A stretch of 64,000 nt of DNA, taken from assembly GCF_001550095.1 (NCBI RefSeq), contig NZ_LRUC01000052.1, positions 124,001 through 188,000 on the forward strand. The letters run 5' to 3'. This document shows, piece after piece, positions 44,257-54,245 of the stretch. The position numbers and the translations under genes were made by a program. Origin of the DNA: Celeribacter ethanolicus (GTDB taxonomy: Bacteria > Pseudomonadota > Alphaproteobacteria > Rhodobacterales > Rhodobacteraceae). Numbering within the stretch: position 1 is the stretch's first letter; each line of letters opens with the position of its first letter. The notes beneath the pieces were generated by a model that did no database searches, had not been told where the DNA came from, and saw only the letters and a list, made by a program, of their open reading frames with translations.

Positions 44257-45273
44257 ATGGCCCTTTCAAAAACGGTTGAGCCTTGGCAAATCGCACAAGC
44301 GCTTTTGCACCCTGAAGAAAACGAGACCGTGACGCACCGGATTCTGGCGGAAGCTCCGCCGCTTCTGACCGGCCTGCAAGCGCCTGAGGAGCGTCAGCCC
44401 ATAGAAGATGTGCTGGATGCGCTTTTCTCTTCGGCCGCTGATCCCGACCAGACCTGGCATGTCTATGCCCTTCTGGATGCGGCGCGCTCACAGGGGCTGC
44501 CCGCCCGACTGGACAGCAGTGATCTTGCACATAGCTGTCTCTACGATCTGAAGGATGCGCCCCAGCTTGCCGATGGCGCGCCATGGCTTGTCGAACTGAC
44601 GCGCGAGGCCGCGTTTACAGGCGCTTGTTTTGCACATGACCCCGAAAGGGACGACCCCCGCAAAATGCTCGGTGCCGGGATCTTCCTTACCTCTGCGCTG
44701 CCGCCCGACGCGATGAAACGTCATCTCAAACATTACACCAAACTGTCGGACGAAGCTGGGATCGCACAGTATTTTCGTCTGCAGGAGCCGGGAATGCTTG
44801 ATGCGCTTCTATGTGTCAGCGATCCCGCCGCAGTGACGAAATTCTTTCAGGCCGGGATGCAGCTTGTCTATCCCCGCCCGGCGCTCGAACCGGGCCTGTG
44901 GGAGTTCGTCGCTCTGACAGCCGGTCGATCAGGAACCGAGGGGGCGGCCATACCCCGCCTTGATCGCCCGGCGCGGATCGCATTGGCGCTTTTCGTCAAT
45001 GACACCCGTGCCCGAAACCTTGCAGCCGAAGCCATTTCAGCCCCCGATGCGCGCCCCTTTGCCCATTATGTCTTTGCCAGAATGATGCAGGCCGGTTTCG
45101 ATCATGCCCCGCGTCTTTTGGAGACGCACCGGCTTCTTTGCGCCCTCCCTGAAGAGGCCCGCACTGCCTTTTGGGCCGATGCGGAAAGCGGTGTTTTTTC
45201 TCCGCGCCCCTTGCTGTTACGTTATGCGAATAGATATGGTTGCCTTGAGCTTCTCGATGGAGAGAATGTATGA
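44257..45273 (+). CDS. DUF4123 T6SS effector adaptor (Tap/Tec type)
   Basis: This 338-residue protein is of a family that loads effectors onto the VgrG spike. The DUF4123 core is visible at about 60-190: WHVYALLDAARSQGLPARL, APWLVELTREAAFTGA, then GIFLTSALPPDAMKRHLKHY and AQYFRLQEPGMLDAL. The start at 44257 has GAGG 8 bases upstream; the frame from 44023 is an extension through non-coding DNA. It overlaps the effector gene by four bases. No vgrG is present in the window. Confidence 0.85.
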   Translation: MALSKTVEPWQIAQALLHPEENETVTHRILAEAPPLLTGLQAPEERQPIEDVLDALFSSAADPDQTWHVYALLDAARSQGLPARLDSSDLAHSCLYDLKDAPQLADGAPWLVELTREAAFTGACFAHDPERDDPRKMLGAGIFLTSALPPDAMKRHLKHYTKLSDEAGIAQYFRLQEPGMLDALLCVSDPAAVTKFFQAGMQLVYPRPALEPGLWEFVALTAGRSGTEGAAIPRLDRPARIALALFVNDTRARNLAAEAISAPDARPFAHYVFARMMQAGFDHAPRLLETHRLLCALPEEARTAFWADAESGVFSPRPLLLRYANRYGCLELLDGENV

Positions 45274-47087
45274 GTATTTGTGTTGAATGCGGTGAATTCG
45301 AACTTTTTTATGTGCTGGCTTGCGGCGACTCGGCTGTCGGTGAAAGCAACGTTCTCCTTTACGCAGGTGAGGAGCTGACAGCGCTCAATCAGGAAATCCG
45401 CGATATGGATGCCGCCTTTGGCGCCCTGGATCGGGCCAAGGTCGAGGGCGATCCCGAAGCCGTCATCGAAGCGCAGGAGCATCTCGCCGATATGCTCAAA
45501 GGATATGTCAGACCCACCGAACGCCTGCCGGACAAACATCTGGTGCAGGCCTATTCCATCCGGGGCAAAAAATGGACCCGGATTCGGTCCGACAAGATGC
45601 GCAATCATTGGCGCAGCTACAAAATCGACACATCCCTCCTGCAAGCCCAAACCGGGGCCGCGGGCACGTCGGAGCTTGATCGCGGCAAGCTGCGTCAGGC
45701 CTTCACCTCGGTGCGCGACAAGATCAAATCCGATCTTTCGGACGGGATCGCCTACAAACAACAGATCGCAAAAGGCAAGGCCTCCGGGTCGATCACCGAC
45801 GTCTGGGACGCCAATTGGCTCAAATGGGTCGATGCGGTCAACGACAGCCTGAGCTATTCCGCGAGCGGGGCGCATTTCGATCTTTCCGCTGGTGCGCAAC
45901 TGATGCGTGGCTATGCCGGGTTTGGCGTGCAGCTGGGCTATGATCCGAAAAAAGGCGCTTACTCTCTGAAAGGCAATGCCGAAGCGCGCGCCATTCTGGG
46001 AGAGGCAAAAGCGACGTTCAACGGCTATTTCGTCGACAGGGATGGCTGGCACGCTCTGATTGAGCTGTCCGAACAGGATGCCTCTGAGGCGGGCACGCAG
46101 GCGCGTCTCGATTTTGGCTATTTCCGGTTCAATGCCACGGTGTCCGCAAATGCCATGTTGGGAGCTTCGGTCTATGCCACCGCAGGTCTTGAATTTAAAA
46201 CCGAGCCTGCGGGGAAGGTCCTCGTCAAACCCTCCGCCGCCGACAGCAAAGGGGAAGTGGCCGCCGGACTGTTTGCCGGGCTTGAGGCGGGTGGCAGTGT
46301 CAAAGGCGCTTTCGAATGGTACAATCCGGGCCTTGTCGAAGCAGGCGGAGTGGTCGAAAGCCCCAAATGGGCAGCCTTCGTGTCCGTGGGGGCGAGCGTG
46401 GCCGCAAACGCCGGGGCCGGTCTCGAAGGGGTGCTCAAGATCACCTATGATAAAGAGAGTAGCAAATTCATGTTCCGCTGCGAGGCCCGTGCCGTGCTCG
46501 GCGTCGGTGCTAAAGGCGGGCTCTTGGGTGAGGTGAATTTCGCGAAAATTCTGGAATTCATCAAATACATCTACTGCCAGCTCAAGGACAACGACTTTGC
46601 CTTCCTGCGGTTTGTCGCCGAGGATGCATGGGAGGCGCTCGTTCAGGTCACGATTTCCCTGATCACCGAAGGGGCCATCGCGCTTGAGGCCGCGCTTGAA
46701 CCGATCCGAAGCGCCAATGCCGCAGAAGATTTTGCACTTAAGGTCAAGGCCCGCCCGGCCGCTCTGATCTTTGCGGCGCCGGAGGCCAAGGGCGCCATTC
46801 TCTACAAGCTTTCCGAACGCTATCTCTTCTCCTTCGAAGAACATCAGGAAGCTGCAATTCTCACAGTTGTCGGCACGATGCAAAGCCAACGCGAATGGGC
46901 GCAGGTCGTCGAGCGGATCACCGTGATAGGCAAGAAATCCTCGGCTGCCGCGGGCTATGCCCGTCTGCGTGCCGTGCTCGATGGGGGCTCCGCCCGCAAA
47001 TTCGAAACGCTGGTGCAGGCGATCAACTCCTTGCCGACCAACACACTGATTGCCGGTGAACCTGTCCACGTAAGGAATGTCGCATGA
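45270..47087 (+). CDS. Probable T6SS effector linked to a DUF4123 adaptor
   Basis: This 605-residue protein does not match an enzyme I can name. The N-terminal part includes a helical segment (residues 40-120) and WTRIRSDKMRNHWRSY. Residues about 200-380 are glycine-rich beta-like (SAGAQLMRGYAGFGVQLGYD, then GVGAKGGLLGEVNFAKILEF). Two hydrophobic helical stretches follow (IKYIYCQLKDNDFAFLRFV, then LVQVTISLITEGAIALEAAL). The layout resembles adaptor-linked effectors of VasX-like or pore-forming type. It is translationally coupled to the adaptor before and the SUMF1 protein after it, which supports the effector role. Confidence 0.6.
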   Translation: MSICVECGEFELFYVLACGDSAVGESNVLLYAGEELTALNQEIRDMDAAFGALDRAKVEGDPEAVIEAQEHLADMLKGYVRPTERLPDKHLVQAYSIRGKKWTRIRSDKMRNHWRSYKIDTSLLQAQTGAAGTSELDRGKLRQAFTSVRDKIKSDLSDGIAYKQQIAKGKASGSITDVWDANWLKWVDAVNDSLSYSASGAHFDLSAGAQLMRGYAGFGVQLGYDPKKGAYSLKGNAEARAILGEAKATFNGYFVDRDGWHALIELSEQDASEAGTQARLDFGYFRFNATVSANAMLGASVYATAGLEFKTEPAGKVLVKPSAADSKGEVAAGLFAGLEAGGSVKGAFEWYNPGLVEAGGVVESPKWAAFVSVGASVAANAGAGLEGVLKITYDKESSKFMFRCEARAVLGVGAKGGLLGEVNFAKILEFIKYIYCQLKDNDFAFLRFVAEDAWEALVQVTISLITEGAIALEAALEPIRSANAAEDFALKVKARPAALIFAAPEAKGAILYKLSERYLFSFEEHQEAAILTVVGTMQSQREWAQVVERITVIGKKSSAAAGYARLRAVLDGGSARKFETLVQAINSLPTNTLIAGEPVHVRNVA

Positions 47088-48073
47088 CACGCAAGTCTCT
47101 CGTTTTGCTCATTGTCGGGGCCACGGTGCTGCTCGCCGCCGGTGGCCTGACGTTCAACATGATCGACCAGAAACGCGCCCGTGCGAATTTGGTCGACAGC
47201 ACCCGCGCGACGATGGTTTTCGTCGAAGGCGGCACATTCACCATGGGCAATTATCGCGCCCCTTTGCAGAGGCAAGATGGCACTGTGATCGAGACCTATG
47301 TGGCGGATCACAGCACATCGGAAACGCGTCAGGTCACCGTCGACAGCTTTTACATCGCGCCGCGTCAGGTCACGGAAGCGGAGGCTGCGCTTTTTGACCG
47401 GGCGCAGGGCAGGGCGCGTGATGTCGCCGCAGGAATGGAAAACAAGCCCGCCGCGTTGAGCTATCAGGAGGCGACGGCGTATTGTGCCTGGCTCGGAGAC
47501 GCGGCGGGCCTGCCAATGCGTCTGCCGACCGAGGCGGAATGGGAATATATGGCGCGTAGCCGGGGGCAGACGCCTTTCTGGCCCACAGACAACGGCAGTT
47601 TCGAATATGGGCGCAACGTGTTCGATCTAAGCACGCTGCCCCGGATGAGTCAGGACCGCCCCGATGTGGCGAGTTTCCCGCCCAACCCCTTGGGGATTTA
47701 CGATTTGTCTGGCGGATTGGCCGACTGGGTCAGCGACCGCGCCGCTACGGACCCGGAAGAGGCACTTATCTACAAAGGCAGCACCGACGACTCATCTGCC
47801 ATTTACGCAACCGTCCCAACACGCGGCATGTCCGATCGGACGGGCAGGGCGCACGACGCTGCGCTGAAGGCCATGTTGACGGGGGCGTATGACTCGGCAG
47901 AGATGGAGGAGATGGGACAGCTTTACGGGCTCCCTCCCACTCATGTCGGCGCGCGATGTGTTGTCGAACTGGATCAGAGGCCCTCCGAGACCGGGTTTGG
48001 AACTTTGCCCGGGCCGATCCTGCTCAGTCCGCCCTATCGCGCGACGTCCCCCGAGGGGTGGGGCACCGACTAA
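47084..48073 (+). CDS. Degenerate SUMF1/FGE-fold protein with membrane anchor
   Basis: This 329-residue protein has an N-terminal signal-anchor helix (LVLLIVGATVLLAAGGLTF) followed by a formylglycine-generating-enzyme fold: VEGGTFTMGNYRAP, FYIAPRQVTEAEAALF, LPTEAEWEYMARSRG and ADWVSDRAA. The usual RGGSW segment is replaced by YKGSTDDSS, and the enzyme cysteine pair is not evident, so catalysis is doubtful. It overlaps the effector stop and is probably periplasmic; an immunity or accessory role is inferred. Confidence 0.7.
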   Translation: MTRKSLVLLIVGATVLLAAGGLTFNMIDQKRARANLVDSTRATMVFVEGGTFTMGNYRAPLQRQDGTVIETYVADHSTSETRQVTVDSFYIAPRQVTEAEAALFDRAQGRARDVAAGMENKPAALSYQEATAYCAWLGDAAGLPMRLPTEAEWEYMARSRGQTPFWPTDNGSFEYGRNVFDLSTLPRMSQDRPDVASFPPNPLGIYDLSGGLADWVSDRAATDPEEALIYKGSTDDSSAIYATVPTRGMSDRTGRAHDAALKAMLTGAYDSAEMEEMGQLYGLPPTHVGARCVVELDQRPSETGFGTLPGPILLSPPYRATSPEGWGTD

Positions 48074-48120
48074 GCGATTGTTCTGGAGGGACTTCAGTGT
48101 GAGTCTAGGATTTTTCCTTG

Positions 48121-48558
48121 AGAGCGGGAAAGAGCACTTCGAGAGACCGGCGATCAGGCGCAGGATATCATCCATGCCGCCAAACGGCGGATTGCGACGA
48201 TTGATAAAGAGATCGCCACGCTGCTGGACCGCATCATGGTGGCGAGCAATCACATCGTGATTCAGAGCTATGAAACCAAGATCGAAGAACTGGAACAGCA
48301 AAAGGCTTTGGTGGCTGAAACGCTGCATCACCAGCCGCAGAAGCCAGACAGCTTCGAAGACAAGCCAGAACCAGTCCTGACGTTCCTCGCAAACCCTTGG
48401 AAACTCTGGGAAACGGGTCATATCCACGCCCGCAGACTGGTCGCAAAACTGGCGTTCGCAGAGCGCGTTGTCTATGATCGAAAACTGGGTGCTAGAACCC
48501 CGGAAATAGCCTTACAATTCAAGGCTTTTGGGAGTGTTTATACCCTTCAAAAGAAGAG
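48121..48558 (+). pseudogene. C-terminal remnant of a serine recombinase
   Basis: After a TGA at 48118-48120 the plus frame reads like the C-terminal half of a large serine recombinase: ETGDQAQDIIHAAKRRIATI, IEELEQQKALVAETL, PVLTFLANPWKLWETG and RRLVAKLAFAERVVYDRKLG, then RTPEIALQFKAFG. The catalytic N-terminal domain is missing and there is no start. The frame runs on into the tRNA-Leu gene. It is the scar of an element that used this tRNA or landed next to it, and it may have delivered the T6SS cargo upstream. Confidence 0.75.
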
Positions 48559-48645
48559 TGGTGCGGTCGAGAAGACTCGAACTTCCACGGGAGTTACCCC
48601 ACAGCGACCTCAACGCTGCGCGTCTACCAATTCCGCCACGACCGC
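48559..48645 (-). tRNA. tRNA-Leu(GAG)
   Basis: On the minus strand it starts GCGGTCGTGG at 48645 and ends CGACCGCACCA at 48559 (CCA encoded). The acceptor GCGGTCG pairs with CGACCGC, the anticodon stem/loop is CAGCG-TTGAGGT-CGCTG with anticodon GAG, and the long variable arm fits a class II leucine tRNA. Confidence 0.96.
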
Positions 48646-48791
48646 ACTGTCTAGGCTTGGTGAGGGGCTATGTAGCGAAGCGGTTCGGGGAAGTGAAGAG
48701 GAAAATGAAGGGGGAGGCGAATTTTTTTCCGCCTCCCCCGAAAGCTGTTGTGACAGGGAGGTCTGCCCCCCTGCCCGGCCTCGTCAAAGGC

Positions 48792-50111
48792 TCATTCCGT
48801 GACCGAAAAACTCGGCAACGTGGTGCTGGCCGGAACCGGCGTCAGCGTGGCGGGAGCCGGAGCGCCAGACACCGCGAAGGCCGCCTTGCGCAAAAGCCCG
48901 GTGCGTTCCGGCTGCCCCGGAGCAAACACCGCAGGCACACCGCTTTCAACGGCGGTCAGGCTGTCCTCATACCAGGCCTTCGCCAGATCGGGACGCAGGC
49001 TGACACCGACGCCCTGGCTCAGGTGATGGCCCAGAAGCTCGCCATAGGCACGCTCGCCCAGCGCCACCAGAAGCAGCGAGGAAGCCAGCGCCACATCCAT
49101 CTTGTCGGTGCGATAGCCAACGGAGAGACAGATTTTTGCCGTGCCCGACAGCTGTGCCGGAGACATGCCGGACGCCAGCACGAAGGAGGACGTGTCCATC
49201 AGAACCTGATCGCGCGGCTTGAGCGACAGCGCCGCGATCTGTGTCGTCATCGAGGGCACCAGCCCCTCGCATTGGGCGGCGATCTGCTGCGGGGTGAAGC
49301 CCTGAACCTTCGAGATCATGTCTTCGCCCTGCGAAATCGCATAGGTGCGCGCAAGGCAGAACTGTTCGTTGAGCGCCTGGTTGGGATCGGACATCGACGC
49401 TTCGGTCACGAACCCGCCGTTGGTGTTGGTCAGCAGAGAGACCTTATTGCAATGCGATGCCAGCGACACGGTCGCACCATTGCCGAGAAAATTGGGCATC
49501 GCGCTTTCCGGAGCGGCCGGAGCGGCGGCGGCAAAGCTCGGCATCGTGCCCTGCTGCGCCGTCGTGCCGGGCATGGTCTGCGGCATCACCGGGTTGACCA
49601 CGACGGTGGTCGTCGGTGCGGCTGCCATGGTCGCACCGCCACTGGCCATCTCGGTGCGATACTGCTTAAGAAGACCACGCGTGCCATCCGGGTTGGCGGC
49701 AACGAGCTGGGCCGTCTGTGCCCCCCCGGCCTGCGCCCTGTTATAGGACGAAATCAGCAGTTCCTGCTCGTAGGGCGAGAGCTGGCCGGTCACCGGATAG
49801 CCGAGATAAGCCTGATAGGACGACACGGCATTGCGGGTCTTTTGCCCGAGCTGACCGTCCACCGTGCCGGCGTTGAAGCCGAAATAATTGAGGGAGGCCT
49901 GGATTTCCTTGCCCTCCTGCGTCGAGGGCAGGCGCGGCCGGTAGGACGAGGTGGTGGTGGTTTTGCGCTTCGGTTGCTGGCTGGCAGCGCCAAGCAACCC
50001 GCCGATCACCGCCCCGGCGATAAAATCGCCGCCATCGGCCTGAACTCGTGACGTGGTCCCCATCACCAGGACGGCGGCCAGAGCTGCGGAAATGACATGT
50101 TTGAATCGCAT
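48792..50111 (-). CDS. Exported peptidoglycan-binding-domain protein
   Basis: This 439-residue protein has a signal peptide (cleavage around SRVQA), a short Gly-rich segment IAGAVIGGLLGAASQQ and a PG_binding_1 domain at about 62-118 (QEGKEIQASLNYFGFNAGTV, DGQLGQKTRNAVSSYQAYLG). A roughly 300-residue C-terminal region of unknown fold has regularly spaced helices. Probably periplasmic and bound to the cell wall. The promoter side faces lipB. Confidence 0.82.
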   Translation of the reverse strand: MRFKHVISAALAAVLVMGTTSRVQADGGDFIAGAVIGGLLGAASQQPKRKTTTTSSYRPRLPSTQEGKEIQASLNYFGFNAGTVDGQLGQKTRNAVSSYQAYLGYPVTGQLSPYEQELLISSYNRAQAGGAQTAQLVAANPDGTRGLLKQYRTEMASGGATMAAAPTTTVVVNPVMPQTMPGTTAQQGTMPSFAAAAPAAPESAMPNFLGNGATVSLASHCNKVSLLTNTNGGFVTEASMSDPNQALNEQFCLARTYAISQGEDMISKVQGFTPQQIAAQCEGLVPSMTTQIAALSLKPRDQVLMDTSSFVLASGMSPAQLSGTAKICLSVGYRTDKMDVALASSLLLVALGERAYGELLGHHLSQGVGVSLRPDLAKAWYEDSLTAVESGVPAVFAPGQPERTGLLRKAAFAVSGAPAPATLTPVPASTTLPSFSVTE

Positions 50112-50310
50112 CGGATTCCCCCCCGTTACATATAAAAAAACTGGGAAAAGCCTATCACGCGATCGTGAGATTCGTAGGATTTTTTTCCTGCAAAGGTAAA
50201 AGACAGGTGCTTTGCATCTTCTTTGGGCGCATGCCGCAGTGCCAACGCCCTTTCCCCCGCACGCGGCAAGGGCTACATCTCGCCAGAGATCGAACGCGCG
50301 GAGGCATGAT

Positions 50311-50961
50311 ATGGTGGAATGGCGGATTTCCGAGGGGCTGACCGATTACGACTTTGCCGTGGCCGAAATGGAGGCCCGCGCCGAGGCCATCGCCAGGGGA
50401 GAGGCCGAGGAGCTGATCTGGCTGGTGGAGCACCCCCCGCTTTATACAGCGGGCACCTCCGCCAAGCGCGAGGACCTTGTCGATCCCGACCGTTTCCCGG
50501 TCTATGAGAGCAAACGCGGCGGGCAGTATACCTATCACGGGCCGGGGCAGCGTGTGGCCTATGCCATGCTCGACCTGAACACGCGTGGCAAGGATGTCCG
50601 CAAATTCGTCGCCGATATGGAAGCTTGGGTGATCGCGGCGCTGGCCGAGTTCAACGTGACGGGCGAGATCCGCGAGGGCCGCGTCGGCGTCTGGGTGGTG
50701 CGCGAGGACAAGCCGCTGACCATCACCGGCGCCAAACCTGAAGACAAGATCGCCGCCATCGGTTTGCGGGTGCGCAAATGGGTGTCGTTCCATGGCCTGT
50801 CGATCAATGTCGAGCCGGATCTCAGCCATTTCGGCGGCATCGTGCCCTGCGGCATCCGCGACCATGGCGTGACGTCGCTGGTCGATCTCGGCCTGCCGGT
50901 GACGATGGAGGACGTTGACATTGCACTCAGGCGTGCCTTTGACGAGGTGTTCGGCGACTGA
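50311..50961 (+). CDS. lipB: Octanoyltransferase LipB
   Basis: It transfers octanoate from acyl carrier protein to lipoyl domains. The product has 216 residues. Motifs: [35 protein letters not shown] and the catalytic region [17 protein letters not shown] (Cys about 180). The start at 50311 has GGAGG 6 bases upstream; the longer frame from 50212 is rejected. It is a single gene in divergent orientation to the preceding peptidoglycan-binding gene. Confidence 0.97.
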   Translation: MVEWRISEGLTDYDFAVAEMEARAEAIARGEAEELIWLVEHPPLYTAGTSAKREDLVDPDRFPVYESKRGGQYTYHGPGQRVAYAMLDLNTRGKDVRKFVADMEAWVIAALAEFNVTGEIREGRVGVWVVREDKPLTITGAKPEDKIAAIGLRVRKWVSFHGLSINVEPDLSHFGGIVPCGIRDHGVTSLVDLGLPVTMEDVDIALRRAFDEVFGD

Positions 50962-51065
50962 TCTCGACGGTCGCTCTGTGAGAAGCCCCGCGACAGGTTT
51001 GCCGAACTGCGCAAAGGCGTGTTAGGAAAGTCCATATTTCCAGAAGATTTCAGGACGGGCCTTCC

Positions 51066-52687
51066 TTGTTCAGGGCGATTTTCAGATATCTGACGGCAGG
51101 CGCTCTGGCGGGTGTCATCGCCCTGCTCCTGCTGACCTCCGCCCCGCCCCGTCATCTGTCCCAGCCCCATCTGCCCCAAACCGAACCATCCCGGCCCGAT
51201 AAAACCGCATTCGCCGCCTGTCGCCGCGTGCCCTCCGCCCAGTGCCTCACCGATCTCGGCGTCGCTCAGGCTATGCACCGCCGATCTTTGCCAGGATATC
51301 TGCGCGAAGTCGATATACTGGCCCAGATGGGCCGGTTCGAGGAGGCACGCGCTTTGGCAATGCGCGTGGAAAGCGGGAAGCAACGCGCGCAGGAAATCCC
51401 GCCGGAGACGATTGAGGCCTCGGTCAACCGCAGGCTCGCCCCGCATCTTTTGGCCGCCGCTCTGCGCGGTGGCGGAAATCTGCAGGCAGCAATGGCGGAC
51501 ACGCCCGGCGTCGACACCGGCGTCTTGTATATCGGCGCGCTCGATCTGCTCGGTCGTCACCCCTACGACACAAATACGGCCCCCGAAGAGCGCCCCGCCG
51601 ACCGCACGCGAACTGTCGTTTTCGAGATCGCCGCCGCCATCGCGACGCTGGCGCAACAACAACCGGAAAAGCCCCGCGCGAACGCGCTGATCCATGCCGC
51701 AGAACTGCACGCCGCACTCGGCCAACGTGACCGCGCCATGGCAGTGCTCGCGGCCCTGCCCCAAAACATGGAAAATCCTCTCCTGATCATGAGCGAAGAT
51801 CTGATCCGGATCATCGGCGCCCCCGAGGCCCTGAGGATGTACCGCGATGCCGGAGGGCAACGCACGTCCTTCCTGCTGGCCATTGCCGAGGCGGAAACCG
51901 ACGGGACCCGCGCCACGAAGGTTCTGGAACAGGCATTTTCCGAGTTTCAGGCCCAAAAGATTTTCCCCGATTTTCGAGGCATGGAAAACACTGTGGAGCG
52001 CGCGGCGGCGCTCGGGCTGGACGCGTTGTCGCTCCGGCTCGCGCGCGCTCTCGCGGAACAGGCACAAACGGCGCCCTCCGCGCTGCCGGTCTTTCCGCAC
52101 CTCACTGCCGCCCGCGCCCTTCTGAGCGCAAAGGCCCCCGAGGCAGAGGTCCGCGCCAGTCTGGCACGCGCTGAGGCGGCGATTCCCGGAAACCCGAACA
52201 AGGTCGTGGCGGTCGGCGCCATCGGCGGCGCGTATCGCTGGGGGAAATCGGGGCTCGCGTCTGAGGCCCGTCGCGACATCGCCACCATGCAAGCACGGCT
52301 GGGCGATGTTTCCGAAGCGGTTCATATCATGGAAGGGATCGACCAGCCTGTATTCGCATGGAATGACATGCTGAGCGCTGATATTCCTCTCGACGCTCTG
52401 AACGATCTTCTGGCCGCATCGGAGAATATCTTGCCCGAGGACGGACAGGCCTATCTGCGTGCGCAACCGCACACGACCTGCTTGAGGCGAAGCGGTTTGA
52501 CGGAGCGCGCGCGGGGGTCATCTACGCCACGCTGGCGCGCCTCGGCGCCCAGTTGGGCAATCAGGACATCGAACGGCAGGCCTTGAGCCGTCTTGCAGAG
52601 GCCGCACTCGCGTCACGGGACCATGGCGATCTGATAAGGGCGGGCTTTTACTGGCATCAGACAACAGGCAAGATGCCGCAGGACTGA
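51066..52687 (+). pseudogene. Exported helical-repeat protein with a frameshift
   Basis: The first frame (51066 to about 52467) encodes an N-terminal membrane segment and TPR-like helical pairs (for example LREVDILAQMGRFEEARALA and ALIHAAELHAALGQRDRAMA). After AYLRA the frame turns Arg/Ser/Trp-rich and ends at 52586. The neighbouring frame continues naturally with AHDLLEAKRFDGARAGVIYA, TLARLGAQLGNQDIERQALS and ends at 52687. One missing base (likely a G near 52467) explains both. This is either a true frameshift mutation or a sequence error. The function is unknown. Confidence 0.75.
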
Positions 52688-52859
52688 TCCGGGAGGGATG
52701 CGCGCATAATCTGCCGAGAGCCGGACACACCACAGGTCAACTTCAGGTCGCACCCCGCATTTGAGCATGATCAAAGTACGACCATCGCGGGCTGGTATCA
52801 CGATCCGAAGTCACTATGCTGAGACCGGGACACATGAATCACACGGGAGAGAGAACCGA

Positions 52860-53369
52860 ATGACCAAGCTTTTTGCCTTCACAGCCGCCGCCCTGTTGGC
52901 AACCTCCGCCGCCGCGTTTGCCGATGGCCACGGGCATGGCCATGGCGACCCGGACAAAGGCGCCAAGGACTTCAACAAATGCAAGGCCTGCCACACGATC
53001 GTGTCGGATTCGGGTGAAACCATCGTCAAGGGCGGCAAGACCGGTCCGAACCTCTTCGGCGTCGTCGGACGCCCCGTCGCCTCCTACCCGGACTTCAAAT
53101 ATGGCGACGGCATTCTTGCCGTGGGCGCGACCGGCATGGTCTGGACCCCGGAACTGATCACCGAATATGCCGTCGACCCGACCAAGTTCATCGACACCCA
53201 TGGTGGTTCCGGGCGCTCCAAGATGACGTTCAAGCTGAAAGACGCCTCCGACGTCGTGGCCTATCTCTCCACCTTCTCCGACGCTCCGGAAGCGATGGAA
53301 GCTACGGAAGAGGAAAGTGACGAAGCCATGGAAGAAATGCCCGCCGAAGAGGCACCGGCCTCCGAATAA
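52860..53369 (+). CDS. Class I cytochrome c (c550-like)
   Basis: This is a periplasmic electron carrier of 169 residues with a signal peptide ending AAAFA. The haem-binding CKACH is at 41-45 after a His-rich linker, GPNLFGVVGR follows, and the axial Met is at about 122 in SKMTFKLKD. An acidic Glu/Ala-rich tail (about 145-169) follows the haem domain, an extension seen in some Rhodobacteraceae cytochromes. The start at 52860 gives a good signal peptide; the frame is open upstream. Confidence 0.93.
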   Translation: MTKLFAFTAAALLATSAAAFADGHGHGHGDPDKGAKDFNKCKACHTIVSDSGETIVKGGKTGPNLFGVVGRPVASYPDFKYGDGILAVGATGMVWTPELITEYAVDPTKFIDTHGGSGRSKMTFKLKDASDVVAYLSTFSDAPEAMEATEEESDEAMEEMPAEEAPASE

Positions 53370-53393
53370 GCCGCATTTCGAGGTCAGATCAGG

Positions 53394-53422
53394 CGCCGTC
53401 CCCTTTGGGGCGGCGTTTTTTT
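53394..53422 (+). terminator. Rho-independent terminator after cytochrome c
   Basis: CGCCG-CCCC / GGGG-CGGCG hairpin (one mismatch or bulge) with loop TTT and a seven-T tail, 24 bp after the stop. Confidence 0.85.
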
Positions 53423-53603
53423 ATGACCGACGTCCCTATCCACCCATTACCATTCAAAAAAACGATCAGATTTCTAGAGTCACCCAAAACAGTCAGACCG
53501 AAAATCTTTGTGTGGCCCGCCACGAAACACACCTTTTCGACTTGTCCTTTTGTATAGGTTTGCCACTATTTCTCCCAAGACCTTCCCCAAGAAAAGAGAC
53601 ATC

Positions 53604-54245
53604 ATGCTTAGCTTCTTCAGCCTCCCCAGCTCATTTCCCCGCCTGACAGACCCACTGACTGAAAGCCTCGTAACGGCCCTGCAACAGGCCACACTCGCAA
53701 CGGAACCGGTTGCGCCCGCCACAGAAACCGCCGCGACGGACACTCTTGACGAACCGATGCCCCTCGCCGAAGAACGTATAGAGTCGGCGATAGAGCCTTT
53801 GACGGAAAATCCGCTCGAAGACCCCTTCGCACTGCTCTACGAGGAGGAGGTGCCCGTGACACTGAGTGCTATGAACGATCCGGCTGTGAGCGCACCCGCA
53901 GGCGGCGCGAACGGGTGGCTGGTCGGGACCGGCACTGCGGGCAGCCTGCTCAACAGCACCCTGTTGATCGCCGGTGCGGATTACATCACCAATCTCACCC
54001 TCAAGGATCTGGTCGGCTACGACCTGACCGAGGAGGATATTGAAGCATTCACGCAGGAAGCCGAGGAATTCGCCGAAGGACTTCAGCAGGATTACGACAG
54101 CTTCCAATGGCCAGATGGCAACGATGTGCTCGAGAGTATCGAGATTCCCTTGGTCAGCGATTTGCTCGGCGGCGATCTGTTGGGCGGCCTTCTGGGAGGC
54201 GTCGTCGGCGGGGTTCTCGACACCGTCACGGATATTCTGATCTGA
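53604..54245 (+). CDS. Small acidic protein with LLGG-rich C-terminus
   Basis: This 213-residue protein of unknown function begins [17 protein letters not shown], has a long acidic low-complexity region (about 30-95) and a C-terminal tail [20 protein letters not shown]. The tail is like the LLGG motifs of the T1SS-linked repeat protein at 3082-4983; both are acidic and cysteine-free. The start at 53604 is chosen because the upstream extension from 53508 runs through promoter-like sequence. It stands alone between the cytochrome c and coxA genes. Confidence 0.65.
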   Translation: MLSFFSLPSSFPRLTDPLTESLVTALQQATLATEPVAPATETAATDTLDEPMPLAEERIESAIEPLTENPLEDPFALLYEEEVPVTLSAMNDPAVSAPAGGANGWLVGTGTAGSLLNSTLLIAGADYITNLTLKDLVGYDLTEEDIEAFTQEAEEFAEGLQQDYDSFQWPDGNDVLESIEIPLVSDLLGGDLLGGLLGGVVGGVLDTVTDILI

